From Trachelipus rathkii (taxonomy: Eukaryota; Arthropoda; Malacostraca; Isopoda; Trachelipodidae): a DNA stretch of 64,000 bases. The DNA lies in NCBI GenBank assembly GCA_015478945.1, contig JABUQX010053475.1, positions 1 through 64,000 of the forward strand. Direction: 5' to 3'. A program made the position numbers and the translations under genes. The notes under the pieces were generated by a model. That model did no database searches and was not told where the DNA came from. It saw nothing but the letters and a program-made list of their open reading frames with translations. Below are positions 48,721-63,265 of this stretch, piece after piece (the first letter of the stretch is position 1; each line of letters starts with the position of its first letter).

Positions 48721-51640
48721 ATACTTATTTAAATAATTTATTATATTAACTTTCTATACTATATGATCTTTACCTGATGTTATACCTTATCGTTGGGCAT
48801 TTGAGAGTTGACACAAACTGTCTGAGATACACATTCTTCACGTTTTTATGTCTGTACTTTTTGATGTTTTTTAGAGGAGGGATAATGTCGGCAGTGACCG
48901 GGTACATAATAACCACCGTACTTGCAACAATGATGGAATATTTGTAAATGTTGACTTTCGAATTATAGAAACTAGTTGGTTCCTATGCCGTTTTTTGAAC
49001 GATTTCTGTGCTGTGAGGTTCACTTTCATCTTCCTTGTTACAATCCATTCTCTGCTTTTTACTTAACATCCTCATTTTTGGGCTTTCGAGATTCTTCCTC
49101 GTACAATGTATTACACTCTTTAACTCCTCTCATACAGGCACATTTACACACTGTTCGTTGTGATCAAAGTGCAACGGAAACTATAATTTATTTTATAATT
49201 AAAAACCTCTCTCCTATATGCTGATATTAAATCTTGTTCTTCGTGTGTATGAAAATGGAAATGTTTTGAAGCTGTGTATTTTTGAATTATGTTAACTGTC
49301 AATTTTTTAGTCTCCAGAGCTTTGATTGATGTATGCGATTACAACGTTTTTCCAATATTCTTCCTTAAATTCTTACACTGTTTCAATTTTTCCTCTGTTG
49401 GTCTTCACAGTTTTTAGTTTTACATCTACGATTCAGCTTCATTACATGCAACCTACACATCACATACACTTGTGTCTGCAATGTTTTCGTTTTTGACAAG
49501 ATTGTATATTTACAACTTAATATCTGTTTAACTAATCAAAAAGGAAACTCAGAAAAACGGATGCACCACAAAACACATTGTTTTAGTAATTTAAGGAATA
49601 CGTTTTTGACTGTATTCCTCCAACTTCTACCATTTTACTTTTGTTTAAAAGTCTTTTGCTGACTAATATCTGGGTTTATTCTACTTCCTTTTACACTATA
49701 ACTAACAACGTACTTCGTGCCATATGGGCATCCAGCGTTTCACCAAACTTTTTTCAGTTCTCTTCCTTGCTACCCTTTTCTTAGGTAATAACTATTCTTT
49801 CTATTTTTCTTCAACAAACTCTTGTTCTCTTTTACGCACTTTTAGAAAAAATCTGATTATTTATTCCAACTTGCACTCGAATATTTTTGACTACTTTAGA
49901 ACGTTCTGTGACCGCATATTTTTTATACTTTGCACTGAAAAAAGCACCGAGTCATAAACTATTCTTTGTGACATTTTCCTTTATTATCTCTCTTCACACC
50001 TCTCTTCAACGTCTCAATACTGTCTTTGCTTGCTACAACTGAACATCACTGGCTTTTTCCTATTTCAGTACAACTACTCCAAACCAACGTTCGTTATTCT
50101 TTTTTCTGCAATTAATTTGCAAGACTTATTCTCCGTCAAATCTATTTACTGAGACTAAAGCATACTAACCGTCCTGGGAAGGCAAGAGTTTAATCAATTA
50201 TCAATTCATTTCCCGGATCATATTATGAGAGATTTCGTTCCTCTCAATCGTGCTAAGATCTAGTTATTACAATTACTTTATTTTGGTGTTTGGCACAATG
50301 TTACGTTAACATTGAGTATGCGCACATTAATGACTGAATTATATTATTTTTGGACCTGTGGACACTGGTATATTTCACTGGACAGTTTCTCTATCTACTA
50401 GTTTTTTGATAAACTTTTCTGCCTTACGATCATTCGACTCTTGTTTTAGTCACCGATTCTTTAAATCTTGTGTAATAAGGATGCTTATCTCCATAAGTCG
50501 ATAAAAGTTAAACGATTCAATGAAGACTGTCATGAGTCATACAATTATTTAGCTTACCTATTACAGAATCGAACTTGTTTTCAGCAGTTGGATTAGTCCG
50601 CTTTCTACTATCTTTTCGCCTCCCTTTTCTTTTCTGACTGTCAATCTGCCTTGTCGATGTCTCTTAGATTTTTCTTTTTGTAACCCTTGCATATTTTCCT
50701 TATCAGAAAATTCTTCTTTACTACTCGACTTCTTTGTGATATATTTTAGTTTGCCTTCGTGTTTTTTGAAAGATCATGACTTCTTTTACGTTTGAATACG
50801 ATCTCGAGACCAAAAAAAAAAACCAATTCCTGGTTTTTCCATTACCTTTTTCTTTTGTTTCCAACAGAACAATGCACAATTTGTAGTAACTTACCTCTTG
50901 CGTTTTTAACTCAGAGTAAGTCTTACACTTAACTTTATCATTCATACGCAACTTTTTCTTGAAACACTATCTTTTTTCCTTGACCTTGTCCTTTCCCTCG
51001 AGCACGAATATTATAACTATTACTTTTGAATTCTGGTTTTCCTAGAGAATATTTTACAATTTTTCCACTTCTTCCTTATTGCTAAATATCTCTTCGTCAC
51101 ACTCCTATTGACACATGGGCAATAGTCGGTTTGAACAAAACACATCCTTTTCTGTAACTCTTGGACTTGCGCCTGACCGTTTGAACACGGAACATAACGA
51201 TCATCACACTGTCTGTACTAGACATTTTCCCAGCTGCTTCTGCAGTTACAGACAATAGTTCCCAGGAATAAAGATTCGTAGTTCTATGAGGCTCACTACC
51301 TTGAATAATCACATAAATCTTTTATTAACCAATTTTTGGTCTTATCTTTCTTTTTTTTGTTGGAAAAAGTCTCTAATATCTGTTTTCTTATTTCCATTTT
51401 CTTTTTTATTTTTTAAGTTTACAACCCACAACACTTACGAACTAAGATAACTGTAAACTACATATGTGCCAATAACTATAACTACTTCACTTTAGAAACT
51501 TCACTATTACTATTGGCTTACAAACATATAGAAACCGATAACTTTACATGACACCTAACATTTATGTTTATCTTTCATTACTATTACGGTAATGCTTGAG
51601 AGAGGAGTAGATTAACAACTTATTCTCTCTCTGTTCTCAT
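48721..51640. other. T/C-rich spacer, nothing recognised
   Basis: Nearly 3 kb without a supported gene. Short frames (48,976-49,224 plus; 49,724-49,957 plus; 50,721-50,951 minus; 51,097-51,312 minus) have no recognised motif. Confidence 0.45.
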
Positions 51641-51935
51641 ACTATATACTTACATATTATATATTATATATTTATATTATATTTATTTATATCTATACAT
51701 AAACACTTATTATATATACTATATACTTTAATATACTATATTATTATTACTATACTATATTTATTATTATATATTAATTATTATTATAATATATAATTAT
51801 TCTTATTATTATATTATACTATTACTATTATTATAATTATATATACTTATTATATTATATATTATACTATACTATAATATATTATATACTATTTATTTAT
51901 ATTATTACTATTTATAATACTATTATACTATAAAT
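51641..51935. repeat. (TA)n/(TTA)n array
   Basis: TA repeats interrupted by C and TT. Confidence 0.8.
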
Positions 51936-52159
51936 TCTATGACCGTTTTCTTCTTTCCTCTTGTTAACCTCCCGCACAAGGACTACCGAGATTTGGTTCC
52001 TTACCAGCTTGACGAATTATTAATAATAAATTATATTTTTTAACTCAAAATTTTTATACCCACAACGACATATTTGACACACCTTAAACAAGAATAAATG
52101 TCTAAAAACATTTCGGGGGGGGCATGACCCCCCTGGCCCCCCCTAATTTGCAATTTGTA
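51936..52159. other. Island with a G/C foldback
   Basis: A 220-base island between TA fields. GGGGGGGGCATGACCCCCC at 52,115-52,133 is an inverted repeat, followed by TGGCCCCCCCTAATTTG. Confidence 0.6.
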
Positions 52160-52950
52160 ATACTATATATATATATATATTTATATCTATATTATAATAT
52201 ATTATATATTTACTTATTATATATTTAATATAATATTTATATTATTATATATATACTATATTATCTTTTATACTATATATATATATTTAATAACTATTTA
52301 TATATATATTTAACTTATATTTTATATTATTTATATTATTATATGATTTATATTATTATATTATACTATATTATTATTTTATTATATATTATTATATATA
52401 TTATATATATTATATATTATATTATATTATTACTATATTATTATTTTATATATATATATATATTTATATATTATATTATTATATTATTAAACATATATTA
52501 TTATATTAATTTATATACTATATTATATATATATATATATTATTATATATTTATATTTTATATACTATTATAATTATATATATATTTATATTAATTATAT
52601 TATTATATACTATTATACATAATTATAATTTATATATATACTATTATTATATATTATATTAATACATTATATATTATATATATTATTATTTATTATATAT
52701 ATATATATTACTATATACTTATAATATTATATTATATTATATTATATCTTTATATTATTATATATATATATATTTACTTATATAATATTATAATTATATA
52801 CTTATATTATACTATATATATATATAATATTTATACTATTAACATTATTATATTTATATATTATTATATACTTATATTATTTATATATATATATTATTAT
52901 ATTATTATATTACTAAATATATATATATTATTATATACTAATATTACTAT
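52160..52950. repeat. (TA)n/(TTA)n field
   Basis: About 0.8 kb of TA and TTA repeats; the 76-codon I/Y/L frame is repeat translation. Confidence 0.85.
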
Positions 52951-53835
52951 TATTTTCTGCTATTATGGTGTACGGATACTGTTCTTGTAATTTTCTTGTT
53001 GCAATACCACTTCGTCGCAATTGCTACACTCTTTGAAGGATGTGATACACGGGTACAAGAAGTTTTGATTTTCAATACCTTGATACAACTGTCGACACTG
53101 ACTTACATGTAGTGTGCATGTCACATCTTTTGTTACCTTTTCTTTGTAGGACCTGTCTCTAGTTTCTTTGAGTATATCCGGTTTTCTGACACTCTGGTTT
53201 GATACTTGTGCAGTCGCCTCGTTTCCACTTACGTAGTTTTTTTTCAAAATTTCCTGTTTTTCTTCTCTAAATGACGTTGATGAAGACCGTGCAAACACAC
53301 TAGTAACTTGATGCGGGATGGCACCGATTTACGTGGTACATTTCTTTCTACGAGAAATTGAAAATGGCTTGGCTAACTTTAATCCATCGTGTTGGATCAT
53401 CAAAGTATGATGAGGATGCATACTCGACAATTTTCCGTAGGTGTAAAAACAGATGATAACAGGCGGCTCAGAGAAACATGATCAAAGAAGAAATTGAGCG
53501 TAAATTGACGTGTTCAGGATGAATGTATATAACTTAAGTCAAGAACGGAACCTAGCGCTATACACATGGACGGTGCATCAATTTCAACGTATTTTCCGTT
53601 CTCATGATTTCAGGATCCGATTTGGTCAATCGAAGACACGGGCAACTGGACAATTATACAAGATATTGTCCCCATTAAGTTTCATCACCCTTGTTACTCT
53701 TGGAAACTCGAGGCGTTTTTTCGTGAAATTTTTACTTGCCATTTTCGTTTTTTACGATGATTGCTTGTGTGATTTTTGCATACGGAATACTACTACTGAC
53801 ACTTTTTTTCGTTACACTTAACCGATACACTCCTG
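52951..53835. other. Island with unassigned frames
   Basis: The minus-strand frame 53,298-52,963 (111 codons) is hydrophilic, rich in S, K, E, Q and N, with a C-x9-C-x-x-C pattern near its end. The plus-strand frame 53,510-53,821 (103 codons) ends in an F-rich, C-containing segment. Both have normal amino-acid variety, but no family is recognised and neither has intron or start-context support. Confidence 0.3.
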
Positions 53836-54095
53836 TATATATATATATTACTATTATATACTAAATACTTTATATTATACTTAATATATAACTATATTTT
53901 TATATACTAATATTATATATTATATTATTATAATTATTATATATATATTATATATATTTGTTATTATTTATATATTAATATATATAATATACTATATTAA
54001 TATTATTATATATATTTATATATATATATTTATTCTATATATATATATATATATTATTATATAACTATTATATATATTTATTATTATATTATATA
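53836..54095. repeat. (TA)n array
   Basis: TA repeats with C and TT interruptions. Confidence 0.85.
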
Positions 54096-57000
54096 TGATT
54101 TATCTATCATCGAAGTGAGCGCTAGTGACATCGGCGATGACGGTCCCTCACAACATCCTCGCTTACACCTCTCTTCGGGGTTGATCCCCCATCTCAGGAT
54201 CACACCCTTTTCAAGGCGCAAATTTTTCCCCTGGGTTTTCTCTTCGGGATGTGACTGTGTTCTTTTAGATACTCTTTGGGTTATATTGAACACATGTTTT
54301 ACTTCGTAAAGTTAGTACGTTATGTAAGTATTACTATGCCAACTTGTGAACACTAACACTGACTACTTGTTAGAAAATAAATGATGAGTTTGTTAAGATA
54401 TTTACTTGCGTTTTAATACTGACGAGACATGTGTTTACGATAACGTTCTTTTTGACCTAGGTAAATTTTTGTTTGACGTTAATGTTAGGTTTTGTCCCAA
54501 GAATTTTGTAACATTGTCTACTCGTTTACTTCACTTAGTTTCAATTATGACATGTATATTTATCTCGAAACGAGTGACACTTTGAGAAGATAGTGTCAAT
54601 TCACTTAGTCATAGATGTCTGGTATCTTTGATCACGATTTTGGTCACTTTTTGTTAAGTGGACTTTTTGTTTACTAACTACATATCTGTGCTTTACCCTT
54701 GTTTGCTGATACTGCGGGAAATAGTGGGAACATATTCGAGTATGTATGACCTGTTAGCTACCTTTTATGCCTTTTGATAAGTTATGGTTGATGAAGTTTC
54801 AACCAGTTAGTAAAACTTAATCTGGTCCTGTGGTATGTAGTGTTTTGTCATTTGTTACACTTATATTTTCTTTAGTTCGGTTATGATATGTTTGCTTATT
54901 TATGCTAAAACTTTGTTGCGTATGCATATATTCATTCGTTGGTTTGTATATAACGAACTTATTTTATATATTTTATTTCCAACAAATGATACTTCGAATA
55001 TACTTGACAAATCTAATAGTTCACATACGATCATAGAGGCGGGTGGGTGACGTTAGGGACTGCGGGATGGGTGGTTTTGATTTTACTGATTTTACCTGAC
55101 TTTAAAATCACGTACAACCTACTTTATCGCTTTTACTGTGATACTTTTTATTATAAAGAACTTATTTTTTTACTGTGTTTTTAAAAAATAAAATTTTTGT
55201 TATTTTTATGCTTATGTTTTTTGGTTATAAACCTTTTGTATTGTTTTGCTTGATTTTCGTTAGGGACTTTGTACTTTTTAGACGATGTTATGATGATATT
55301 ATTGTTTTATTAATTATTACTGAAGTTTGTGTATAATGAAACTTGTTACGTTTATGCACTTATACTTCGTTTGTCAGTATGATGACTTAGTACAGGTTGT
55401 TTATGCTTTAATATTTTTGTTAAATTATTTAATTGTTAATGTTAAATTAATCATTGATAAGTTATAGATATGCTTAAAAAAAAGTGGGATAAGGTTTCGT
55501 TTTTGTACGAAGTGTTAGTTTACTTACTGTTGTTAACGTGCGGAAGTTTGTTTAATGTTAGTACGTTTATCGTCGTATGTGTGTGTAGGTTTGTCGATGT
55601 TATCACTTATATTTTTTGTTCGGTGTATTGTTATGTTAGTCTTTTTAACTGTTATAATCTTTGTTGCGTTAGCATATTTATTTCGATGACACTTAGATAT
55701 TTAAAATATCAATTACTTTTACTTATTATTTATTCGACATTACTAATTACTCGAAATGTGACACTGTAATTTCAACATTATGATTATTAGTATTTCAAAA
55801 GGTCATTGTCAGTGGAGGGGTTCTTTAAAATATTGATGGTTTTTGACTTTACTGACTTACTAAGTCTTTTTTATATTATATATACACAATTCAGTAAAAA
55901 CACAAATGGCTACTACGATTTTAAATTCTATTAGAGTACACTTTTTTATGTAATTGTTTCAGGCTACCAAATTTTTTGTTTATGTTTACAGTTATTCGTT
56001 GGTCCGTATGATACTAATTACTCAAGGTTATGGTAAATTTTTTGTTAACACTACTTTACTGTGTCATATGTTAATTAACCGTTAATACTTGTTTAAGAGT
56101 TATATTGTCTTTGGAATAACAGATTATGGATATTGGTTTACGTTTTGTATAATTGCAATTGTTTAGTTTTACTTTTTTTTTAAAAAAAAACACTTGGGGT
56201 GTTAGTTGTGTTAACTTTTGTTATTGTTACACGTTTATTTCTGTTGTCTTTACAGTTGTGTTACGTTTGTCCGTTTGTATCATTACTTTTCCTAGTTCAC
56301 CATGATGCTTAGTTTATGCTTTTACTTATGTGAACATAACATTTGTTCCATGTTTAGCATTATATTCGCTTGGTTTATTAACTGTCATTTTGAACATTTT
56401 TATTTTTGTGCTACTGTTTTTATCCGAAAAGATATCCTCGAAACTGCGACTGTACAACTATCACATAGTGTGTTACATTGTAAAACTTAACCATTATGTA
56501 GATTATATGTCTTGAAAAGTTGTGATACGGTATCGTTTTGTTAAGCTATTCTACGGTAAATGTTAACTTTTTTAAGTATGGAACTTGTTTATTGTAGTTA
56601 CGTTTATATTTCGTTTGCGTACAGATGTGTACGGTTTTTGTCCATGTACATTACTATTTTCCTAGTTCTGGTACATTTTGTCTACGTTTAGCTTATTAAA
56701 AGTGAAAACAACTTGTTACGTACGATATTTATTTGTTTTGGTTAGTATATTTATAATTAATTTATTTGTTACCTTATTGTTTATACCGACTAACTGTTAT
56801 TTACTAGATTGTGACCTGTATCAAACTAGATCAATTAGATCAACAGGTCATGGAAGGGTGGGTTAGTGGAAGTTGCTGGGGAGGGGAAGGTGGTTTGATT
56901 TTACTGATTTACTTGCTTTACAATTCGGTACTACTTACACCTTTACTATGCTATTTTTTCAAACGACACTTATTTTTACATGTTACTGTTTTGGTATACT

Positions 57001-58259
57001 ACACTGTTGTTATTTTACGGTTTATGTTGGATAACATACTTTGTTATGCTTGCAACTATTTTGTTGGTGGATTCTGAATTTAGGTAAGTTGTTTAATGCA
57101 TAAATTTTTTGTTATATATTATCATGTTAATGTAAAAAAAAACTTTGTTAACTTAGCATATATTCGTTGGTCTGTCTGATAATCGGACTATAATCGTCCC
57201 ATCACTACATTTTTGCTAAATGTTACTGTGTCAGTGTAAGATTAACATTATTATGTTTATAGAGATATTGTCTTTTGAATACATAAAGTATGATATTTGG
57301 TACGTTTTTGTCATTGCATATGTAGTTTAGCTTTACTGGTGTTAAGTGGAACTTTGTTAATGTGTTAACAGTTTATTCGTTGTAAGTTGTGTTACTTGGT
57401 TGTTTGTTTGTCTTTGTACATTTTCTTAGTTCATGTTTATGTCTTACTGTTTATGCTTTACTTGATGTGGGAAACTTTATTATCGTTAGATGTACTACTT
57501 TCGTTGATTCAGTGTGTTATTACTTTCATATTGTTTGACTATATTTTCTGTTACTATATTACCAGTTATATACAACTTATCATTGTTATGTTTAGCACGA
57601 ACACTTTCCTTTTGACACGGGTGGAATAGGTTTACGTCCTTGTTATTGCTATGCTCAGTTACTTTTTAACTGTTGTTAAGTGTGGAACTTTGTTAACGTT
57701 TAAAGTTTATTCGACTCTAAGGTTGTCAGGTTTGTCATTTGTTTCATTTTAGTTCATGTTGAAAATTATCTGTTACTCCTTTATATTAATGACGCTAAAT
57801 TCTGTTTACGTTACGCATATATTTGCGTGAATCAGTAATGATAATTAAACAAGGTTACGATTTAATTTTTTGTTTAACTTATTTAATGTTTTAATCTTAA
57901 AATTAACGATAACGTCTGACCTTTTAATGTCATATTCTATTAAACACATGTGCATTTAGTTACCGTTTTTGTATTCTTACTTGTTAGTTACTTTACTATT
58001 TGTTCAGTGTGAGTTACTTTTTGTTTAATTTTTATACTGTTACTTTCGTGTTTTATGCTTGACATCTGTGTACATTTTTATATTTTTATTTAGACGACAC
58101 TGGAAATTCGGGGGTTTTTTACGTTTGCTTTATTTTAATGTTGAACTAACTTTGTTATCTTATTCTCTATATATTTTATGTATTCACTGTGTATACATAG
58201 ATTATTGTTTTATTATTGTTATTCCAAATGTATACTCGAAATGTGAATTGTATTCAACT
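54096..58259. repeat. Diverged tandem satellite, unit about 0.33-0.38 kb
   Basis: Recurrent landmarks in the same order: GTTTGT.T.ATT...TTTCCTAGTTC at about 56,270, 56,640, 57,410 and 57,735 (a relative near 54,880), TATTCGTTGGTCTGT-like blocks at about 54,935, 55,995 and 57,165, and GGAACTTTGTTAA at 57,350 and 57,685. Spacings of about 370, 760 and 330 suggest a unit near 0.37 kb. The plus strand is T-rich with an unusual excess of GT and AC dinucleotides. Open frames are compositional. Confidence 0.55.
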
Positions 58260-58840
58260 ATGATTCAATTAGGTTCAATTAGATCGATTAGATGCATGTG
58301 TTAGGTTTGATGGTAACACTGGAGGGTAGGTGTTGGATGGTTTTGATTTATCTTGACTTTACCTGATTTAGGCTGCACATGTAAAACATTACAATTTTAC
58401 TTAACTACAAATACTGACTTGATAAATCAACTAGATCATAGACTCACACTAGATCACGACTAACGGTGGGCAGTGTGCGGCTTGGGTTTGATTTACTGGA
58501 CTTTACTTGATTTAGGGTATTGTAAAACATCGACCAACTTTATTCTAAAATCAGTATTGACTTGACACTCAATAGATCAGTTACTTGATACGGGACTTGG
58601 TACATGTGGTGTGATGATTGGCTGGTGGTTTATTTAACTGATTTACTGGATGTATCTGCTTAGTGTATGTAAAACCTGACAATTTTAGTAAAATATGACT
58701 AAAACTCAATAGATCAATAGATCAATTTAGATCAACACGAAGGGGTGATGACGGGCTGTTTTTGATTTTACCCTGATTTTATCTTGCTTTACTGGGTATG
58801 TAACAAAGTAAATTTGGTAAGTTATTAAACCAGTACAAAA
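58260..58840. repeat. Tandem repeat of about 131-145 bp, four units
   Basis: The block GGTTTTGATTTA.CTGACTTTACTTGATTTAGG followed by GTAAAAC recurs at about 58,338, 58,484, 58,626 and 58,757, with AGATCAATAGATCA between. Single related units also lie at 55,075 and 56,890 inside the preceding satellite. Confidence 0.7.
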
Positions 58841-59640
58841 GAATAAGAAATTTTATTTTATTTATTTTATTTTTGTTTTTTTTCTTTGATGGTTTTATCA
58901 CTGTCATTTTCGAAATCTGCAGACTCGATAACATACTATTAAGAACACCCAACTATTGTTTTTTTAAACACGAACTGTTTTACTTTAACCTCTCAGCACC
59001 AGCACCTGGCTTCAGCATCCACGTGCTCTGTCTACTGACCTTCCGATACTCCTCTGACTCTAGTACCTCACTCACCGACTTATCCTTCTCTGACTTCCGA
59101 ATCTGACTCTTTTCTTCCACCTTCCTTTCGTCTTTCATATCAATTCTATGGAGGGAACCCCCCTTCTGGGGGGGTCCTCTCGACCATCCCCACGACTCTT
59201 GAAACCATCATTAATTCGGGAACGATCTACGGACTTCGATTAACATATATATGAAGACACTAATATTGTTATTATAACTACCAAATATTTACTAACCCCA
59301 GTCACCTGCACCCGGTGCCGACTAGCTAACTCCTCTGATTCCGATACCTTTTAGTCTTTCAAGAATCCGACCTCCGAATACATTCTCTTCTTCAAACTTT
59401 CAGCCCTTCTCAAACACTTTCGATTTTTGAGGGGGGCGTCCCCCTATGGGGACGCACCGGGGACGTATCTGTTCGTCTACGTACGGATTAAGTCATCATC
59501 TGGATGCCCCCACCCTAATTTTTTAGCTTCGATACGACAAGCCTTTGACTCTATACGTATTTATAGTGCTACACTAGGGGGACGGTGCCAGTGCGGTTTG
59601 CGTGGTTTCATATTACGTGTGACTACATACATACTACTTA
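58841..59640. other. Island with two short G/C foldbacks
   Basis: GCGTCCCC-CTAT-GGGGACGC at 59,436-59,455 is a perfect 8-base stem with a 4-base loop. A near-perfect one lies at 59,154-59,177 (GGAACCCCCC and GGGGGGGTCC). No gene is recognised. The frames 58,873-59,106 and 59,427-59,663 are unassigned. Confidence 0.5.
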
Positions 59641-60160
59641 TATTATCTATTATATATTTATAAATTATATTACTATTTTACTTATATAATATTATATTAT
59701 ATATACTTATTAATATATTACTTTTAAATTATATATACTGTTATATATATTTATCTACTTATAAACATAGTTTCAGTATTATATATTTTTTATATTAATA
59801 TATATATTATATATATATTATACTATATATATTATAATATATTATTAATTATATTATATATATATTATTTTTATATATAATATATATATATATATTATAA
59901 TATATATATTATACTATATCTATATATTATTATTACTATTATATATTATATATTTTATATATATATATTTATGCTGATATTATACTTTTCTATTTACTCT
60001 TATTGATTTTTTGTTTGTTTATATTTTAATATATATTATATATATTATATATATATAATATATTATTATATATATACTTATTATTTACTTATTTATTATT
60101 ATATGTGTGTGTGTGTTGTGTGTTGTGGTTTTGTGGTGTTGTTGTATGTGTGTTGTTTTG
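59641..60160. repeat. (TA)n field ending in GT-rich run
   Basis: TA/TTA repeats at 59,641-60,100 with a 50-base less regular stretch near 59,975-60,025, then GTGTGTGTGTTGTGTGTTGTGG. Confidence 0.8.
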
Positions 60161-61390
60161 TATTTGTGTAGTGATGTGTGTCGAATGCTCTCACTGATTT
60201 TATTCTATGCGCGTATTAAAACCGAATCCACTGCTACGTGCTCCGTCGGTTTCTGTCGGTCCGTCGTTCTGTCGGTCCTTTCGGTTCACTTCGATCTAGC
60301 TGCTCATCGTTATTGGCCTGAATTCTCACTCGGATTGGAATTGCTGCAATCACTGGCGTTACTCCGATTACTTTCACTTTCCATCTCGGGCGTGGAGGTT
60401 CCCTTATATACAACCTAGATACTTTGATACACCTCGCATGGTGATTCAGTTAACATATCAACTATATTCTCACTATATCAGTTAAATTACGATAGCTCAA
60501 ACCGTTTTTGAGAAGTAGGTGGGATCGCTCAGATGCGTACATTACTAACTTTTCTTTTACATCTCCCTCTCTACACACTAACCTACCCTCCTAACTTCCT
60601 ATTTTCTTTGACGGTTCTTAACGTCTCACCTGTTTACTACTATCATACAACACTTCTTGGTCTGAACCATAAACAAACAAATTCTTTGGGAACCCTTATA
60701 TTCACAACGGTTGCTAACGTGTGACCTTTCAAAACAGCTGGGACGTTTTCTTTTTCAGGTTGCGGGACACTTTTTTTCCTTCTGCACAGCTACTCCAGTA
60801 GATGTATTATAGGGTTTTTACTTTTGCGTTCCTTTTTAGTTAATAGTTTATATCTGGTCTTAACTCCTCTTTGGACTAGAGTTGTAGTCTAAAGCTAAGA
60901 GACTACATAAACTTGTCCCCGCTTATCTTTCCAACTTCTTGACCTTCTGTACTCTCTGCAACCGGGACGTTGGCGCACCTTATCTTTTCTTTTACTAAGT
61001 TTATCTTGCATTGCGCTGGAATGCTCGACAGGATGTTGGTTTCACTCATTAGATCCTTTCCTATTGCCGTTCGCCGTCGTAACACCATAGGGTTGCTCTG
61101 CTTCTGCACTGAATTTTTGCGTGACGCATCGTGATTACATCCCAGACTCTTGTTGTGTGCCTCACACTTTTTCCACTGCCACTCTGTTCGTTTGGAACTC
61201 CCTTGCCTCTTCTGTTTTTTCCACACTGTACTTTTAATTCTTCCTCTTCTTTAAAATCCCACTGTCTTGACTGCTCACCCTAACTGAGTATTTGGCGTTA
61301 GGTCTTGGGCTTGGGTGAGTCCCGTTTTTTTTATTTCCTGTCCTTCCCTGTAGTATAAGGCCCAGTTCCCGTGAGTGGTGGTAATTTCTG
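60161..61390. other. Spacer, nothing recognised
   Basis: Mixed T/C-rich DNA. GTCGGT-rich short repeats occur at 60,246-60,290. A 107-codon minus-strand frame (61,226-60,903) is basic and of normal variety but is not assigned. Confidence 0.35.
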
Positions 61391-61710
61391 TAACTATTAC
61401 TACTACTAATTATTACTATATTTATATATATTACTATATATTATTACTACTTATATAATTAAAAATATATACTATATATACTATATTATATATTTCTATT
61501 ATAATTATACTATATATTTATATTATATTTTTATTATACTATATTTATTATACTATATATCATATATTTATTATATTTATTATACTATTATATTATATTA
61601 TACTTATTAATATATTATATATATTATTACTATATATTAATTTTTATAATTTATTATATATACTTATTATTATATAATTATATTATATATATACTATTTA
61701 TACTATATTA
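61391..61710. repeat. (TA)n/(TTA)n array
   Basis: TA repeats with C and TT interruptions. Confidence 0.8.
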
Positions 61711-62235
61711 TTATTTTTTGGTCAGCGTTTACGACTTGTCCCGTTCATACTGTATCTTTACACTAATTAATCTTATTCATGTAAAACCGAACTACCATTT
61801 TTGGAATCAGCGTATAAGACTTAGTATAATCAAGTCAACACAAAATATTAAGAGCGATTTTAATACAAAAGTGATAATAGAGATGTAACGAAGACATAAA
61901 CTTTTCACACACTTATTTTTACTTGATTAACGAACCCTTTACGTTTGCCTCTTTAAATACACTGGGTGGTGTTTAAAACCTTAAAACCTCTAACGGGTAT
62001 ATACCGCCTCCGATGGCGAGGAGTCGGGTCTCTCGGTCCTTCCGGGACACCGGGGTACGAATTTGTATTTCCTCCCCTTCCGGGACGGTCTCCGAAACCC
62101 CCGCTGCGTTCTTTTGGTTAATTGGGTGTTCGCGGGCTCTCCGTCCCCTCCCTTAACGGGGTTACTGTCGGACAACCTATCCTCCTCCCTATGTTTCCCC
62201 GTCGGATCGACGCCCCCTACGTTGGTGCCGTATAC
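61711..62235. other. Island with CG-rich core
   Basis: 62,000-62,215 is the most G+C-rich stretch of the window, with an unusual excess of CG over GC dinucleotides (about 18 to 6 in 62,000-62,165 by hand). Frames on both strands are unassigned. Confidence 0.5.
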
Positions 62236-62259
62236 TACTATACCTACTACTTATATATT

Positions 62260-62291
<32 letters not shown>

Positions 62292-62350
62292 TATATAATT
62301 ATATTATTATTTTATTTATATATTATTATATATATTATTTTTATATTTAA
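62236..62350. repeat. (TA)n array
   Basis: TA repeats. Confidence 0.8.
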
Positions 62351-62655
62351 GTTTTGCCACCGTGTAACAAAGATTTCAACTTACCCCGGTGTTAGCTTCT
62401 TTCAGGCACTTGACCCCGTTATAATGAACTGTTTTTCACGAGTTTTGCAGATTTTTTTTGATTAGTAACTTTACTCACTTTTATCATTACGAACACTATT
62501 AACTTGTATTTATGTACTCATATTTTATTGCTTAACTTTATACGTTTCTAGGGCTAACCGTTTTACGCTGATGCTCCGAAACTGTAATTCTTTTTTACTT
62601 GTAGTATTAAATACGTTTTACACTGATACAGTATGACGGACATATCCAAACTGCT
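62351..62655. other. Spacer
   Basis: AT-rich, nothing recognised. Confidence 0.4.
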
Positions 62656-63265
62656 GGCCTACTTATATATTATATTTATATATTTATATTATATTATTAA
62701 TATATTTATATTACTACTACTACTATATAGTTTATATATATTATATTATATTACTAATATTATTCATTTATATTATTATATTAATTTTACTATTATTATT
62801 ATTATATATATTACTATATATAATATTTATTTAATATATCTCGTTATTATTATTATATATATCATACTATAACTTATATATTATATTATATATATAATTA
62901 TATTATATATTATATTATTACTATTATTATTATATTATTATATTATTATACTAATATTATATATATACTATATATTATTATATTATATACGTACTATTTT
63001 TTTATTATATTATACTACTATACTAATTATATATATTATATTATTATATATATAATATTATACCTATCCTATACTACTTATTATATTATACTTATATATT
63101 ACTTATTATAACTATAATATACTATATATTATATATTATATTATACTATTTATATTATATATTAATACTTCGATATATATATATATTATTACTATATTAT
63201 TATTAATTATACTATATTATATTCTTATACTATATTATATATATATGATATATTATTTATACTAT
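62656..63265. repeat. (TA)n/(TTA)n field
   Basis: About 0.6 kb of TA, TTA and ACT repeats. Confidence 0.85.

Noticed and set aside
46641..54095. Written-backwards hypothesis extended to this segment
   Set aside because: Hand counts at 48,976-49,260 and 50,160-50,570 show TG+CA equal to or above GT+AC, so the reversed-polarity signal is not supported before about 54 kb.
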